This document shows positions 30,328 to 39,774 of a DNA stretch of 62,637 nucleotides, in pieces. A program made the position numbers and the translations under genes. Origin of the DNA: Paraburkholderia sp. SG-MS1 (GTDB taxonomy: Bacteria; Pseudomonadota; Gammaproteobacteria; Burkholderiales; Burkholderiaceae); contig NZ_NPIH01000105.1 of assembly GCF_012275575.1 (NCBI RefSeq), forward strand, positions 1-62,637, written 5' to 3'. Under the pieces are notes generated by a model. That model made no database searches and was not told the origin of the DNA. It saw only the letters and a program-made list of their open reading frames with translations. How positions within the stretch are numbered: the first letter of the stretch is position 1; each line of letters opens with the position of its first letter.

Positions 30328-30580
30328 ATATGTACCAAAAAACAGTCCCGCGATTATAGCCGCCTCGCTTTTAGCTTTCGGCTCGCTTACGAGGCGTGCT
30401 GTCAGGCCTGCGCGCACCGCGCGGGAATGACTTCACTGTAGACGCTTTGATCACGCGCAGGGCGTGTGCTGCGCAACGTTAGCCGTTCGGCCGAGTGTCG
30501 CGCGGCGGCGCGACTACGCACAATTCTCCCTCGTCACTTGCGTTCGAATGGTTCGTCGCGAGAGTCAGAGGGAGGGCGTG

Positions 30581-31573
30581 ATGGGGTTCAGAAATTCGTG
30601 GCATCAGGCAGTGCGATCAGGGCGGCAGCGTTTCGGCGCCGGGATCGATGTCGGTTCGCAAAACGTGCGTCTCGTCGTGGTAAGTCAGCGTTCGCGCGCC
30701 CACGGCGCGCTGCATCTCGAATATGTCAGCACCGTCGCGCTTGCCGCCGGTGCGATGGCCGGCACGGAGATCGCCGACCGCCAGGCGGTGGCGCGTGCGT
30801 TGCGCGACGCGTTCGCCGGTTTGCCGCGTGCGTGTGCGACGCACGCGTTGCAATGCGCGATGGCAGTGCCCGCGTCGGCGACGTCGACCACCACGGTGCC
30901 GCTTGCGCGGCTCGCCGCGCAAAGCCATTGCGCGGACGACGGCGGCCATGCATTAACCGCACTGGAGCCTGCGGTGATGGGCGAGGCGGAACGCATCGCG
31001 GGAATCGAGCGACATGCATTGGCGGTCGACTGGTCGGTCGACGAAACGCCGTCGCCGATTCGCTCGGTGAAGATCGCCGCCACCGCGCGCCAGCATCTCG
31101 AAGCGCGCATGGAGTGCGCGGCGACAGCCGGCATCTCGCTCACCGCCGTCGATGGCGAGCCGCATGCAGCGCTGCGCGCAATGCGCTACGCGGCGAGCCG
31201 CGAACTCGATCCGCTCGAGCCGTATGTGGCGCTGTGGATTGGCACAGACGGCGTATACGGCTGGCGCATCGTGGACGACTCCATCGCTGGCGAAATGCGT
31301 TATCCGGCGCCCGAGCATGCCGATCTCGCCGATGCGTTGCGCGATCTCGTGCATGGTCCCGTCCTCGACTGCGCATTGGTGAGCGGCGAAGTCGATCTGC
31401 TAGACGGTGTGGGTTTCACGCTGGCCGATATCGCGGACGTGTTGGGCTGCACAGTGTTGCCGTTCGAATGCGCGGTGCTGGGTGGGCTCGTGCGACCGCT
31501 CAGCGACGAGCTGCTGCATGAGCCGGCCGGGGCGGTCGCGTTCGGGCTTGCGTTGCGCGGGGTGATCGAATGA
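30581..31573 (+). CDS. pilM: Type IV pilus assembly protein PilM-like
   Basis: The product is 330 aa from ATG 30581 (GGAGGG upstream). FGAGIDVGSQNVRLVVVSQR is the actin-like phosphate-1 motif of PilM/FtsA-type ATPases. PilM is the cytoplasmic ring component that binds the PilN N-terminus. Sequence beyond the N-terminal motif is divergent. Position next to mrcA and before pilN supports the call. Its last codons overlap pilN by 4 bases (ATGA). Confidence 0.8.
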   Translation: MGFRNSWHQAVRSGRQRFGAGIDVGSQNVRLVVVSQRSRAHGALHLEYVSTVALAAGAMAGTEIADRQAVARALRDAFAGLPRACATHALQCAMAVPASATSTTTVPLARLAAQSHCADDGGHALTALEPAVMGEAERIAGIERHALAVDWSVDETPSPIRSVKIAATARQHLEARMECAATAGISLTAVDGEPHAALRAMRYAASRELDPLEPYVALWIGTDGVYGWRIVDDSIAGEMRYPAPEHADLADALRDLVHGPVLDCALVSGEVDLLDGVGFTLADIADVLGCTVLPFECAVLGGLVRPLSDELLHEPAGAVAFGLALRGVIE

Positions 31574-32295
31574 TGGGCCGCCTTTCATTTTCAGGGGCGG
31601 CTGGTTCGCACGCGGCGGTTTCGTCGCGTGCCGCGCGTCTCGCGCGTCCGTGGCTCGGCGGCTTCAATCTGCTGCCGTACCGGCAACGCAACGTGCGGCT
31701 CGCGCGGCGTCGTCGTGCGTGCGAATGGGGTGCTGCCGTGCTCGCGGGTTGCGCCGCTGTCCTCGCATTGGGCGGGTGGCAGGCATTCGGGAAGACGCGT
31801 CTCGATGCACAGCGCGCGTCGATCGAACGCGCCCTGACAGGACTCACTGTGCCGCTCGCGGAACACGCCACCTTGCTGCGCGAACAAGACGAGTTGCGCA
31901 AGCGCGCCGCACGCGCGACGAGTTTGTCGGAGCCGCTCGCGCATCTGCTCGATCTGCTCGAAGCACTGAGTTTCGAACCCGGCGATGGTGTGGTGTTGCG
32001 GCAGTTGCGCCAGCGCGAGCACGAAACCGAGTTGCTGGCGACGTCGCGCGGACATTTGGCGTCGGCCGAGTGGCTCAAGCGCCTGAGTGCGATCCGCGGC
32101 GTAAAGGGCGCGGAGATGAGCGACCTGCATCGCCCGACGACGCGCGGCAACTCGCCCGCGGACGAAAGCGTGAGCGGCCCGGTCGAATTCGGCGCACGTC
32201 TGCGCTGGGACGAGCCGGCGCCGAAAGCTGCCCACGTTGCGGCAGCTGCGGCGGCGCGTCCTGTGAAGTCCGAACAGTCGGGAGGTGTGAAATGA
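31570..32295 (+). CDS. pilN: Type IV pilus assembly protein PilN-like
   Basis: The product is 241 aa. The cytoplasmic GGFNLLPYRQRNVRLARRRR contains the NLLPYR motif that docks PilM. It is followed by one membrane helix (WGAAVLAGCAAVLALGGWQA) and a coiled coil. PilN is an inner-membrane alignment-complex subunit linking PilM to PilO. It overlaps both pilM and the next gene by 4 bases (ATGA), so translation of the set is coupled. Confidence 0.82.
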   Translation: MMGRLSFSGAAGSHAAVSSRAARLARPWLGGFNLLPYRQRNVRLARRRRACEWGAAVLAGCAAVLALGGWQAFGKTRLDAQRASIERALTGLTVPLAEHATLLREQDELRKRAARATSLSEPLAHLLDLLEALSFEPGDGVVLRQLRQREHETELLATSRGHLASAEWLKRLSAIRGVKGAEMSDLHRPTTRGNSPADESVSGPVEFGARLRWDEPAPKAAHVAAAAAARPVKSEQSGGVK

Positions 32296-33209
32296 GTACG
32301 ATCTTTGCCGGGGCTGGCGGCGTGGCCACCTCCCAATTCTCTGTTGGCCACTGGACCAGGCGGTTGCGGTTACCGCTCGCGGCGTGGAGCCTGCGCCGGC
32401 GCTGGCTGGTCGCGTTGTTGATCGCCGTGCTGGTGTTCGGGCTGGGCGCGCACGGCTGGATCGTCGCCGATCTTGGCGGGGTCGAGGCGAGCCGCGCGGC
32501 GTTGGCCGCGAGCGCTCAGCGTCTTGCGCACGCGCGCCGTTCGCTTGCGCAATTGCCCTCGTTGCGCCGCGAAGCCACGGCGAGCCCCGCAGTGTCGCCG
32601 GCTGCCTCGTGGAGTTCCGCGGACGATGTGCGCATCGTTTCCGAATTGGCTGCCGCGAATAACGTCGCCTTGTATGCGCTCGAGCCGGGTGCGGCCAGTG
32701 GCGAAGGCGTCGAACGCATGCGCCCTTTGCAGCTCACTGCTCGCACGGACTTTGTCCACCTGATGGCGTTTCTGCACGGACTGTCGGACTTGCCAGTGCT
32801 GATCGTTCCGGTCGATGTGTCCGTCAAGCAGGACGCCGCGTCGTTGTCGGTGCGTGCGACGCTGCGGGTGTTCAGCGCGCTGCGGCCCGCTTCTTCGAAT
32901 GATGCCGCGCACGCGTTCGACGACGCGAGCCTTGACGCGGACGACGAGGACATCGTGTTCTTCGACCCGTTCGCGCAACCGCAGATGCGGGCAGCCGGCG
33001 AGTTGCCCGATGTCTCGCAACTGCGTCTGGTCGGCGTGTTGCGCGATCGCACGCACGGCCTCGCCTTGCTCGATACGCCGGACGGCGCGACGACCGTCGC
33101 ATCGGGGCAGCAGTTGGGGGCCGAGCGCGTGACGCGGCTCGACGTGCTCGGCATTACGCTCGCGAGAGGCGATACGACACGCACGCTCGCACTCGCGGAG
33201 GCTTCATGA
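32292..33209 (+). CDS. PilO-PilP fusion, type IV pilus alignment complex
   Basis: The product is 305 aa. The first half is PilO-like: a membrane helix at about 38-58 (WLVALLIAVLVFGLGAHGW), a coiled coil at about 64-95, then a ferredoxin-like domain to about 195 (LTARTDFVHLMAFLHGLSDL). The second half, about 222-303, is PilP-like: DPFAQP then LRLVGVLRDRTHGLALLDTP. PilP is normally a separate lipoprotein; here it is joined to PilO and has no lipobox. It lies where pilO and pilP would be, between pilN and pilQ, overlapping both (ATGA). Confidence 0.7.
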   Translation: MSTIFAGAGGVATSQFSVGHWTRRLRLPLAAWSLRRRWLVALLIAVLVFGLGAHGWIVADLGGVEASRAALAASAQRLAHARRSLAQLPSLRREATASPAVSPAASWSSADDVRIVSELAAANNVALYALEPGAASGEGVERMRPLQLTARTDFVHLMAFLHGLSDLPVLIVPVDVSVKQDAASLSVRATLRVFSALRPASSNDAAHAFDDASLDADDEDIVFFDPFAQPQMRAAGELPDVSQLRLVGVLRDRTHGLALLDTPDGATTVASGQQLGAERVTRLDVLGITLARGDTTRTLALAEAS

Positions 33210-34942
33210 CGAAAAGACTGACGAAGCCGCCGCTTGCGACGTGTGTGCGCATCGGTGTTCACGCATCTTCCGGTGTTCGCACGCGTCTGTGGGTTCGAAC
33301 GTGCATCGGCCTTTGCATCAGTGCGGCGCTCGGCGCAGGCATCGCGTGTGCTTCGACGCCACCACTGCCGCTGCTGCCGCCGCTGCCGGGTGTCATGCCG
33401 CTCGACGACGCAGTGGCGTCTGCCGATCCCGCGTACGGCGCAGCCCAGCTGCCGCGCGCCGCTTCCCGGGAAGTGCCGAATCCGTTTCGCGACAATCTAG
33501 CGGAGGACACTGCGGCCGCGCGAACGGCCGCGTCGTCGGCCAACGACAACGCCAGGGACGATTTCGCGGCAGCCGCCGAGGGCTCCGTGCCGCTGGGCGC
33601 AAAACAGTCGCCCCCTGCGGCTCGCGACGATAGCGCCGAGGCCAGCGCGCTCGAAGGTCCGCCGGTGCCGTTGCCGCCGCGCGTGCGTCTGAGTAACGGA
33701 CCCAGAAGCGCAGCCGACGCGGGCCTCGCCGCCGACGACAAACCGATCTCGATGAATTTTCAGCGCGCCGAACTCGGCGCCGTGCTCAAAGCGTTTGCCG
33801 AATTCACGGGGCTGAACATCGTCGCGAGCGAACGAGTGCGTGGCGCCGTGTCGTTGCGGCTCGACAAGGTGCCGTGGCGTACCGCGTTCGATACCTTGCT
33901 CGACGTCAACAACCTCGCGATGGAGCGGCACGGCAACGTGATCTGGGTTGCACCGGTCGCGGATCTGGCCGCACGCGAGCGGCAGCGTTTTGAAGCGCAC
34001 GCGCGGGCCGCCGACATCGAACCGCTCGCGAGCCGCACTTTCGAGCTGCACTACGCGCACGCCGAGGACGTGCGGCGCCTGCTGACCGGCTCGGGGACGC
34101 AGCGCGTGCTGTCCAAACGCGGCGCCGTGACCGCCGATCCGCGCACCAATCTGCTGTTTGTGACCGATCTCGCGGGGCGCCTCGAACAGATCGCGGCGCT
34201 GCTCGTCGCCGTCGACAGGCCGACTCGCCAGGTGCTGATCGAAGCGCAAATCGTCGAGGGAGATCATGGCTTTTCGCGCAACCTCGGCGTGCGGCTCTCG
34301 CTAGCGGCCACGAATACCGATGGGGCAGCGAAAGGTCTGAACGGCGGCACCGACGGCACCGTCTACGATCTGTCCGCCCGGCCGATCTCCGGTTTCGACG
34401 CCGCCACGGCTGGGCTCACATTGTTCGCAGCCGGCGCGACGCGGCTGCTGAATATCCAGTTGAGCGCGCTCGAAGCGGAGGGACGCGGCAAAATCATCTC
34501 AAGCCCGCGGGTCGTCACCGCCGACCGCATGAAGGCGGTGGTCGAGCAGGGCACCGAGCTGCCGTATCAGGCCAAGGTGGCACAGGGCGTGTCGGGCGTG
34601 CAGTTTCGCCGTGCTACGCTCAAACTGGAGGTCGAGCCGCAAATCATGCCGGACGGCCGCGTGGTGCTGGACCTCGATGTCGCCAAGGACAGCGTCGGCG
34701 AACAGACCGACGCCGGCCCCGCGATCAACACCAAACACGTTCAGACGCGTGTCGAAGTCGAGGATGGTGGTACGGTGTCGATCGGCGGAATTTACGCGTC
34801 CGACGACCGGGACGATGTGACCAGAGTGCCTGTCCTGGGCAAAATACCGATTTTGGGCGCGCTTTTCCGCAGTCGGGCGCATCGCGACCAGCGTAGCGAG
34901 CTGGCTGTTTTCATCACGCCGAGCGTCGTTCCGATAAATTAG
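33206..34942 (+). CDS. pilQ: Type IV pilus secretin PilQ
   Basis: The product is 578 aa. A signal-like N-terminus and a low-complexity Ala/Asp-rich stretch (to about 175) precede the STN/N0 domain (SMNFQRAELGAVLKAFAEFT), a secretin N1 domain (SRTFELHYAHAEDVRRLLTG) and the secretin domain ending VPVLGKIPILGALFRSRAHR. It forms the outer-membrane pore for the pilus or DNA-uptake machine. It is shorter than typical PilQ (about 700 aa); I see no recognisable AMIN domains in the N-terminal part. It overlaps the preceding gene by 4 bases. Confidence 0.9.
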   Translation: MTKRLTKPPLATCVRIGVHASSGVRTRLWVRTCIGLCISAALGAGIACASTPPLPLLPPLPGVMPLDDAVASADPAYGAAQLPRAASREVPNPFRDNLAEDTAAARTAASSANDNARDDFAAAAEGSVPLGAKQSPPAARDDSAEASALEGPPVPLPPRVRLSNGPRSAADAGLAADDKPISMNFQRAELGAVLKAFAEFTGLNIVASERVRGAVSLRLDKVPWRTAFDTLLDVNNLAMERHGNVIWVAPVADLAARERQRFEAHARAADIEPLASRTFELHYAHAEDVRRLLTGSGTQRVLSKRGAVTADPRTNLLFVTDLAGRLEQIAALLVAVDRPTRQVLIEAQIVEGDHGFSRNLGVRLSLAATNTDGAAKGLNGGTDGTVYDLSARPISGFDAATAGLTLFAAGATRLLNIQLSALEAEGRGKIISSPRVVTADRMKAVVEQGTELPYQAKVAQGVSGVQFRRATLKLEVEPQIMPDGRVVLDLDVAKDSVGEQTDAGPAINTKHVQTRVEVEDGGTVSIGGIYASDDRDDVTRVPVLGKIPILGALFRSRAHRDQRSELAVFITPSVVPIN

Positions 34943-34950
34943 GGGCAGGC

Positions 34951-34974
34951 CGCCGCCGCTCGCCAGCGGCGGCG
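34951..34974. other. 10-bp GC hairpin between pilQ and aroK
   Basis: CGCCGCCGCT (34951-34960) pairs perfectly with AGCGGCGGCG (34965-34974) over a 4-nt loop. There is no T tract, so it is not a classic intrinsic terminator. It may pause polymerase or protect RNA ends between the pil and aro genes. Confidence 0.45.
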
Positions 34975-35048
34975 CGTAGGCTCGACAAGGCAGCCGCTTT
35001 GCCAGTAAGCTGCGGCACGAACCATACCGGATTAGCCAGAGGACACCG

Positions 35049-35600
35049 TTGCAAGCGCGGGATGCACACGCCAATGTATTTTTTGTAGGTCTCATGGGGG
35101 CAGGAAAAACCACCGTGGGCCGGGCCATTGCGCGCCGTCTCGATCGCCCGTTCTTCGATTCCGACCATGAAATCGAGGCGCGCACGGGTGCGCGCATCCC
35201 CGTGATCTTCGAGATGGAAGGCGAAGCGGGCTTCCGCGAGCGCGAGGCGAGCGTGATTTCCGAACTCGCCGGGCGCGACAATATCGTGCTGGCGACGGGC
35301 GGCGGCGCGGTGCTGCGGCCGGAAAATCGCGCGGCGCTCCAGAACAACGGCGTTGTGATCTATCTGCGGGCCAATCCTCACGACCTGTGGCTGCGCACGC
35401 GGCGCGACAAGAACCGCCCGCTTTTGCAGACCGAGGATCCCAAAGCGCGCCTCGAAGCGCTCTACGAAGTACGTGACCCGCTCTACCGCGAGTGCGCGCA
35501 TTTTGTGATCGAAACTGGCCGGCCGTCGGTCAACGGACTCGTCAACATGGTTCTGATGCAGCTCGAGATGGCCGGCGTCGCCAAACATCCTGCGTCATAA
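35049..35600 (+). CDS. aroK: Shikimate kinase, TTG start
   Basis: The product is 183 aa from TTG 35049 with AGAGGA upstream; no ATG fits before the P-loop. It contains [17 protein letters not shown] (Walker A), FFDSDHEIE (Mg/shikimate binding), FREREA and [14 protein letters not shown]. AroK phosphorylates shikimate in the aromatic amino acid pathway. It ends one base into an ATG that is a possible aroB start, so aroK-aroB form an operon. Confidence 0.95.
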   Translation: MQARDAHANVFFVGLMGAGKTTVGRAIARRLDRPFFDSDHEIEARTGARIPVIFEMEGEAGFREREASVISELAGRDNIVLATGGGAVLRPENRAALQNNGVVIYLRANPHDLWLRTRRDKNRPLLQTEDPKARLEALYEVRDPLYRECAHFVIETGRPSVNGLVNMVLMQLEMAGVAKHPAS

Positions 35601-35608
35601 TGGACCGT

Positions 35609-36685
35609 ATGATTACCGTCAACGTCGAACTGGGCGAGCGCGCCTACCCTATCCACATCGGTGCCGATCTGATCGGCCAGACTGCGCTGTTCGCGCCGCA
35701 TATCGCCGGCAGCTCGGTCACCATCGTCACGAACACCACGGTCGACCCGCTCTACGGCGACACGCTGCGCGCTGCGCTCGCGCCGCTCGGCAAACTGGTG
35801 TCGACGGTGGTCTTGCCGGACGGCGAGGCGCACAAGAACCTCGGCACCCTGAATTTGATCTTCGACGCGCTGCTCGGCTCGCGCGCCGATCGCAAGACCA
35901 CGCTCATTGCTCTGGGCGGCGGCGTGATCGGCGATATGACGGGTTTTGCCGCGGCCTGCTATATGCGCGGCGTGCCGTTCATTCAGGTGCCGACTACGTT
36001 GCTGTCGCAGGTGGATTCGTCGGTGGGCGGCAAGACCGGCATCAATCACCCGCTCGGCAAGAACATGATCGGCGCGTTCTACCAGCCCCAGGCGGTGATC
36101 GCCGACATCGGCGCGCTGCGCACACTGCCCGCGCGTGAACTGGCGGCGGGCGTCGCCGAAGTGATCAAGACCGGCGCGATCGCCGACGCCGATTTCTTCA
36201 CCTGGATCGAAGCCAACATCGAGGCATTGAATCGCTGCGAGCCCGGGGCGTTGACCGAGGCGGTCAAGCGTTCGTGCGAGATCAAGGCGTCGGTGGTGGC
36301 CAAGGACGAGCGCGAAGGCGGACTGCGCGCGATCCTCAACTTCGGCCACACGTTCGGCCACGCGATCGAGGCCGGCCTCGGCTACGGCGAGTGGCTGCAC
36401 GGCGAGGCCGTTGGCTGCGGGATGGCGATGGCGGCGGATCTGTCCGTGCGCATGGGCTATCTCGACGATGCCGCGCGCCGGCGCCTCGTCGACGTGATCA
36501 TTGCCGCGCACTTGCCAACCAAAGCGCCTGCGCTCGGCGAAAGGCGCTATGTCGAACTGATGCAGGTCGACAAGAAGGCGGAAGCCGGCGCGATCAAATT
36601 CATTCTGCTGAAGCGTTTCGGTGAGACGCTGATCACCCAGGCGCCCGACGCCGAGGTGCACGCCACGCTGGCCGCCGCTGTCTAG
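35609..36685 (+). CDS. aroB: 3-Dehydroquinate synthase
   Basis: The product is 358 aa from [20 protein letters not shown] (35609); an ATG three codons earlier (35600), overlapping the aroK stop, is the alternative. It contains [29 protein letters not shown] (NAD site), [20 protein letters not shown] and the metal-site histidines in [20 protein letters not shown]. It turns DAHP into 3-dehydroquinate. Confidence 0.95.
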   Translation: MITVNVELGERAYPIHIGADLIGQTALFAPHIAGSSVTIVTNTTVDPLYGDTLRAALAPLGKLVSTVVLPDGEAHKNLGTLNLIFDALLGSRADRKTTLIALGGGVIGDMTGFAAACYMRGVPFIQVPTTLLSQVDSSVGGKTGINHPLGKNMIGAFYQPQAVIADIGALRTLPARELAAGVAEVIKTGAIADADFFTWIEANIEALNRCEPGALTEAVKRSCEIKASVVAKDEREGGLRAILNFGHTFGHAIEAGLGYGEWLHGEAVGCGMAMAADLSVRMGYLDDAARRRLVDVIIAAHLPTKAPALGERRYVELMQVDKKAEAGAIKFILLKRFGETLITQAPDAEVHATLAAAV

Positions 36686-36760
36686 ACACGGCGAGGCAAG
36701 TTCCCAGCGACGCATCACGCGCCCGCGTCACGAGGCGCCGCCCATGTTTCGGAGAACCCG

Positions 36761-37966
36761 GTGACTGACAGGCGCAGCGACGATGTACAGCATGACCCGA
36801 AGGCAGGCGTGGCGGCGATCGCCGTGCCTACACAGGATGCACTCGAAGCGCACCTCGCGCCGTATGCGGCGCATTCCGCGCAATCGCGCGGCCGCCGTTA
36901 TCCCGAAGCCGCGCCGAGCGCGCGCACCGAGTTCCAGCGCGACCGCGACCGCATCGTCCACTCGACGGCATTTCGCCGGCTCGAATACAAGACTCAGGTG
37001 TTCGTGAATCACGAGGGCGACCTGTTCCGCACACGCCTTACGCACAGCCTGGAGGTCGCGCAGATCGCGCGTTCTGTGGCGCGCAATCTGCGCGTCAACG
37101 AAGACCTCGTCGAAGCCATTTCCCTTGCTCACGATCTCGGCCATACGCCCTTTGGCCATGCCGGCCAGGACGCGTTGAACGAATGCATGCGCGAGCACGG
37201 CGGCTTCGAGCACAACCTGCAAAGCCTCGCGGTCGTCGACGATCTGGAGGAGCACTACGGCGCGTTCAACGGCCTGAACCTGTGCTTCGAAACGCGCGAG
37301 GGCATCCTCAAGCATTGCTCGCGAGAAAACGCGCGGCGGCTCGGTGCGTTGGGCGAGCGTTTTCTCGAAGGCCGCCAGCCATCCATCGAAGCGCAGATCG
37401 CGAATGTCGCCGATGAGATCGCGTACAACAATCACGACGTCGACGACGGTCTGCGCTCAGGCCTCATCACGGTCGAGCAGCTTGCCGAAGTCGAGCTATG
37501 GCAGACGCATTTCGAGGCGTCGCGTCGCGATTTTCCGCAGATCGAAGGGCGCAGGCTGATCCATGAGACTGTGCGGCGAATCATCAACACGCTGGTCGTG
37601 GATCTCATCGATACGGCGCGGGAGAACATCGCCCGGCATGCGCCGGCCTCGCTCGAAGCCGTGCGCGCCGCGCCCGCGCTCGTCGCGCACAGCGACGCGA
37701 TTGCCGCTCAGGCTGCGGCGCTCAAGCGCTTCCTGTTCAAGAACCTGTATCGCCACTACCGCGTGATGCGCATGGCCAACAAGGCGCGCCGCGTGGTGAT
37801 AGGCCTGTTCGACGCGTTCACGGAAGATCCGCGACTATTGCCGCCGGGCTATCAATCGACGGACGTGACGCAGCAGCCGCGGCTGATTGCCCACTACATC
37901 GCGGGCATGACGGATCGCTATGCGGTGAAAGAGTATCAGCGGCTGTTCGTGATCGACGACAACTAG
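36761..37966 (+). CDS. dgt: Deoxyguanosinetriphosphate triphosphohydrolase-like protein
   Basis: The product is 401 aa, GTG start at 36761. It is an HD-domain protein: [31 protein letters not shown] (metal-binding H..HD), and [12 protein letters not shown]. The Dgt family splits dNTPs into nucleoside and triphosphate, with variable base preference. The gene order aroK-aroB-dgt is common in betaproteobacteria. The first ~50 residues are poorly conserved, so the exact start is less sure. Confidence 0.88.
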   Translation: MTDRRSDDVQHDPKAGVAAIAVPTQDALEAHLAPYAAHSAQSRGRRYPEAAPSARTEFQRDRDRIVHSTAFRRLEYKTQVFVNHEGDLFRTRLTHSLEVAQIARSVARNLRVNEDLVEAISLAHDLGHTPFGHAGQDALNECMREHGGFEHNLQSLAVVDDLEEHYGAFNGLNLCFETREGILKHCSRENARRLGALGERFLEGRQPSIEAQIANVADEIAYNNHDVDDGLRSGLITVEQLAEVELWQTHFEASRRDFPQIEGRRLIHETVRRIINTLVVDLIDTARENIARHAPASLEAVRAAPALVAHSDAIAAQAAALKRFLFKNLYRHYRVMRMANKARRVVIGLFDAFTEDPRLLPPGYQSTDVTQQPRLIAHYIAGMTDRYAVKEYQRLFVIDDN

Positions 37967-37985
37967 CGCACGGCATACAAATGGA

Positions 37986-38013
37986 CGTCGGCCCCCTTGT
38001 TCGGGAGCCGACG
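37986..38013. terminator. Possible weak terminator between dgt and the DUF883 gene
   Basis: CGTCGGC (37986-37992) pairs with GCCGACG (38007-38013), with inner CCC/GGG pairing. T tracts on both sides are poor. It lies between convergent genes, so a terminator role is plausible but unproven. Confidence 0.4.
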
Positions 38014-38133
38014 CATGCGCACACTCGCCATCGCAACTGACTGCCGTCAGTCAAAGCCGCCGGAATCATGGCGGCGCGACTCTTCACTCAGCGTAGCCAA
38101 GGAGTGCAACTCGGGCGCGCACGGAAGTGCACC

Positions 38134-38514
38134 TCAGCGCAACCGCGACGCGAACAACGCGCCCGCGATCAGCGCCACCCCGCCGACGATTGCGATCGTC
38201 TGCCACGGATTCTCATGCACGTAATCGTCCGCGTCGGACATCGCGACTTCGGCGCGTTCACGCACGACTTCGCGGGTATCGTTCAGGCGGCTGCGCGCGG
38301 CGTCCAGCTGTTTGCGCAGCTTGCCGCGCAATGCCACCGCGTCGGCGTGGGTGCCGTCCGCCAGCGTGGATTCGAGTTCGGTCAACAGCGTGCGCAACTC
38401 GCCCGCGATGTCTTCGGCCGCATGACGGCTGTGGCGGGCGATGCGCCGCGCGCGCCGGCTCGTGCTGGTCCAGGATTCGCCGAGGGCGTCTCTCGTATTC
38501 GGAAGTGCTGTCAT
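38134..38514 (-). CDS. DUF883 (ElaB/YgaM/YqjD-like) membrane-anchored protein
   Basis: The product is 126 aa. A long charged amphipathic helix (residues 15-100) is followed by the family C-terminus: YVHENPWQTIAIVGGVALIA ending in a membrane anchor and SRLR. Related E. coli proteins attach to the inner membrane and bind stationary-phase ribosomes; that role is not tested here. It appears monocistronic. Confidence 0.85.
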   Translation of the reverse strand: MTALPNTRDALGESWTSTSRRARRIARHSRHAAEDIAGELRTLLTELESTLADGTHADAVALRGKLRKQLDAARSRLNDTREVVRERAEVAMSDADDYVHENPWQTIAIVGGVALIAGALFASRLR

Positions 38515-38860
38515 GGTCGCTCCGTCGATGAGGGTGAAAAGAGTTCACGCGTTGTCACCAGGACGCGCTAACGCGTCAGAACGCGAGAAACACCGTGAGA
38601 ACGCAACTTCGGTGCCAAACCCGTAAAGCCCCTCCGGGCGTGGCGCGGGTCAAGAATTCTCCGCAGATATTGCACGAGCCGAGCCGATTTCAGGTCAAAT
38701 TTACAAATGCTCACGCGTGCGGGGCCGCACCTGGTTCGCCGTACCGCAAATCCCCTTGCTGCGAGCGCAAATAGAAACGCCGTCATCGAATGGATGGCGG
38801 CGTTGTCCAAGCCACGAAAATTCGACTACCCTAGCTCTACGCCCCCCATTTCTCGAAGCG
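38515..38860. other. Gene-free stretch upstream of DUF883 gene and downstream of ompW
   Basis: This stretch of 346 bp contains no convincing ORF. It should carry the promoter of the DUF883 gene at its left side, none clear by eye, and it holds the ompW terminator at 38776-38804. I see nothing else in it. Confidence 0.6.
38776..38804 (-). terminator. Terminator of ompW
   Basis: A 12-bp stem with one mismatch (AACGCCGTCATC at 38776-38787 with 38793-38804, 5-nt loop) is followed on the minus strand by TTTCTATTTG. It lies about 60 bases after the ompW stop. Confidence 0.65.
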
Positions 38861-39586
38861 TTAGAAACGGTAACCAATGTTGACGTAGGTAACGATCGGG
38901 TTCAGCTTGATCTTGGTCTGCGACTGCACGTTCAGTGTGCCGACCGGCGTATTCGCGGCGGTGTTCAGCTTGGCCGTGGTGCTGAGCGGCAAGTAGGAGA
39001 TCGAGACGCCCGCGAACCAGTGCTGGTTGAACGCGTAGGTGAAACCGGCATTAAACACGGGCTCCCACGAACTATCCGTGGTGACGCTGGTCGGACCATG
39101 CAGAACGTTGGCTTCGAAGGCGCTGTTGGTGATCTTTTCGTCCGTGAACCAGATGCGGCTCACCCCGATGCCCAGATACGGACGGAATGCAGCGGTCGGA
39201 GCGTTGAAGTAGTACTTGAACAGCAGAGTCGGGCTCCACTGTTTCGCCTGGCCCAGCTTGCCGAATTGTTCGAGGCTGCCGGTGCCGTTCAGATCGAAGG
39301 AAGGCGGGTAGCCGATGACGAATTCGGTTGCGATGTGGTCGGTGATGAAGTAACCCGCAGTGAAGCCGATGGTGTCGGCTGAACTGAGTGATGCCCCGGT
39401 GTTCGGTTCTGTGATGTTGGTCGGGCTGCCGCCAATGCTTGTCACTCTCAATGGGTCGCTGCTCGATTGAGGCGCAAGATGGAACCAGCCCGTCGTGACG
39501 TAAAAACTGCCGGCCGATTGTGCGTGCGCTGCAGTAGTCATGCAGACTAGCGCCGCCATCCCCGTTACGGCCTGTTTTAATTTCAT
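38861..39586 (-). CDS. ompW: OmpW family outer membrane protein
   Basis: The product is 241 aa. A signal peptide (MKLKQAVTGMAALVCMTTAA, cleaved after AHA) precedes an 8-strand barrel with LLFKYYFN, FRPYLGIGVSRIWF and the C-terminal PIVTYVNIGYRF ending in the aromatic residue needed for barrel insertion. OmpW proteins are small outer membrane channels. The start at 39586 is chosen for its signal peptide; an upstream in-frame ATG at 39643 would bury it. Confidence 0.88.
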   Translation of the reverse strand: MKLKQAVTGMAALVCMTTAAHAQSAGSFYVTTGWFHLAPQSSSDPLRVTSIGGSPTNITEPNTGASLSSADTIGFTAGYFITDHIATEFVIGYPPSFDLNGTGSLEQFGKLGQAKQWSPTLLFKYYFNAPTAAFRPYLGIGVSRIWFTDEKITNSAFEANVLHGPTSVTTDSSWEPVFNAGFTYAFNQHWFAGVSISYLPLSTTAKLNTAANTPVGTLNVQSQTKIKLNPIVTYVNIGYRF

Positions 39587-39774
39587 ATGTGCTCCTCCAA
39601 AAAAGGCCCGCTCATTATGACGAGAACGTTTGAAACAAACCATACGCGGCAGTTAGAGCTTTCTCCCTAAGCGCCGCGCGGTTTCTGGTTGAGCCGCGCC
39701 GCGCCGAACCTTGAGCGCATGCGGTTTTTTCGGACCTTCGGGTATGTACCAACGCGACTATTGGATACTCCAGC

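Noticed and set aside
34951..34974. Intrinsic terminator after pilQ
   Set aside because: The hairpin is strong but no T tract follows on either strand.
39587..39774. REP elements or transposon ends around the RAYT-like gene
   Set aside because: No repeated hairpins with GTAG/CTAC ends and no terminal repeats were found on either side.
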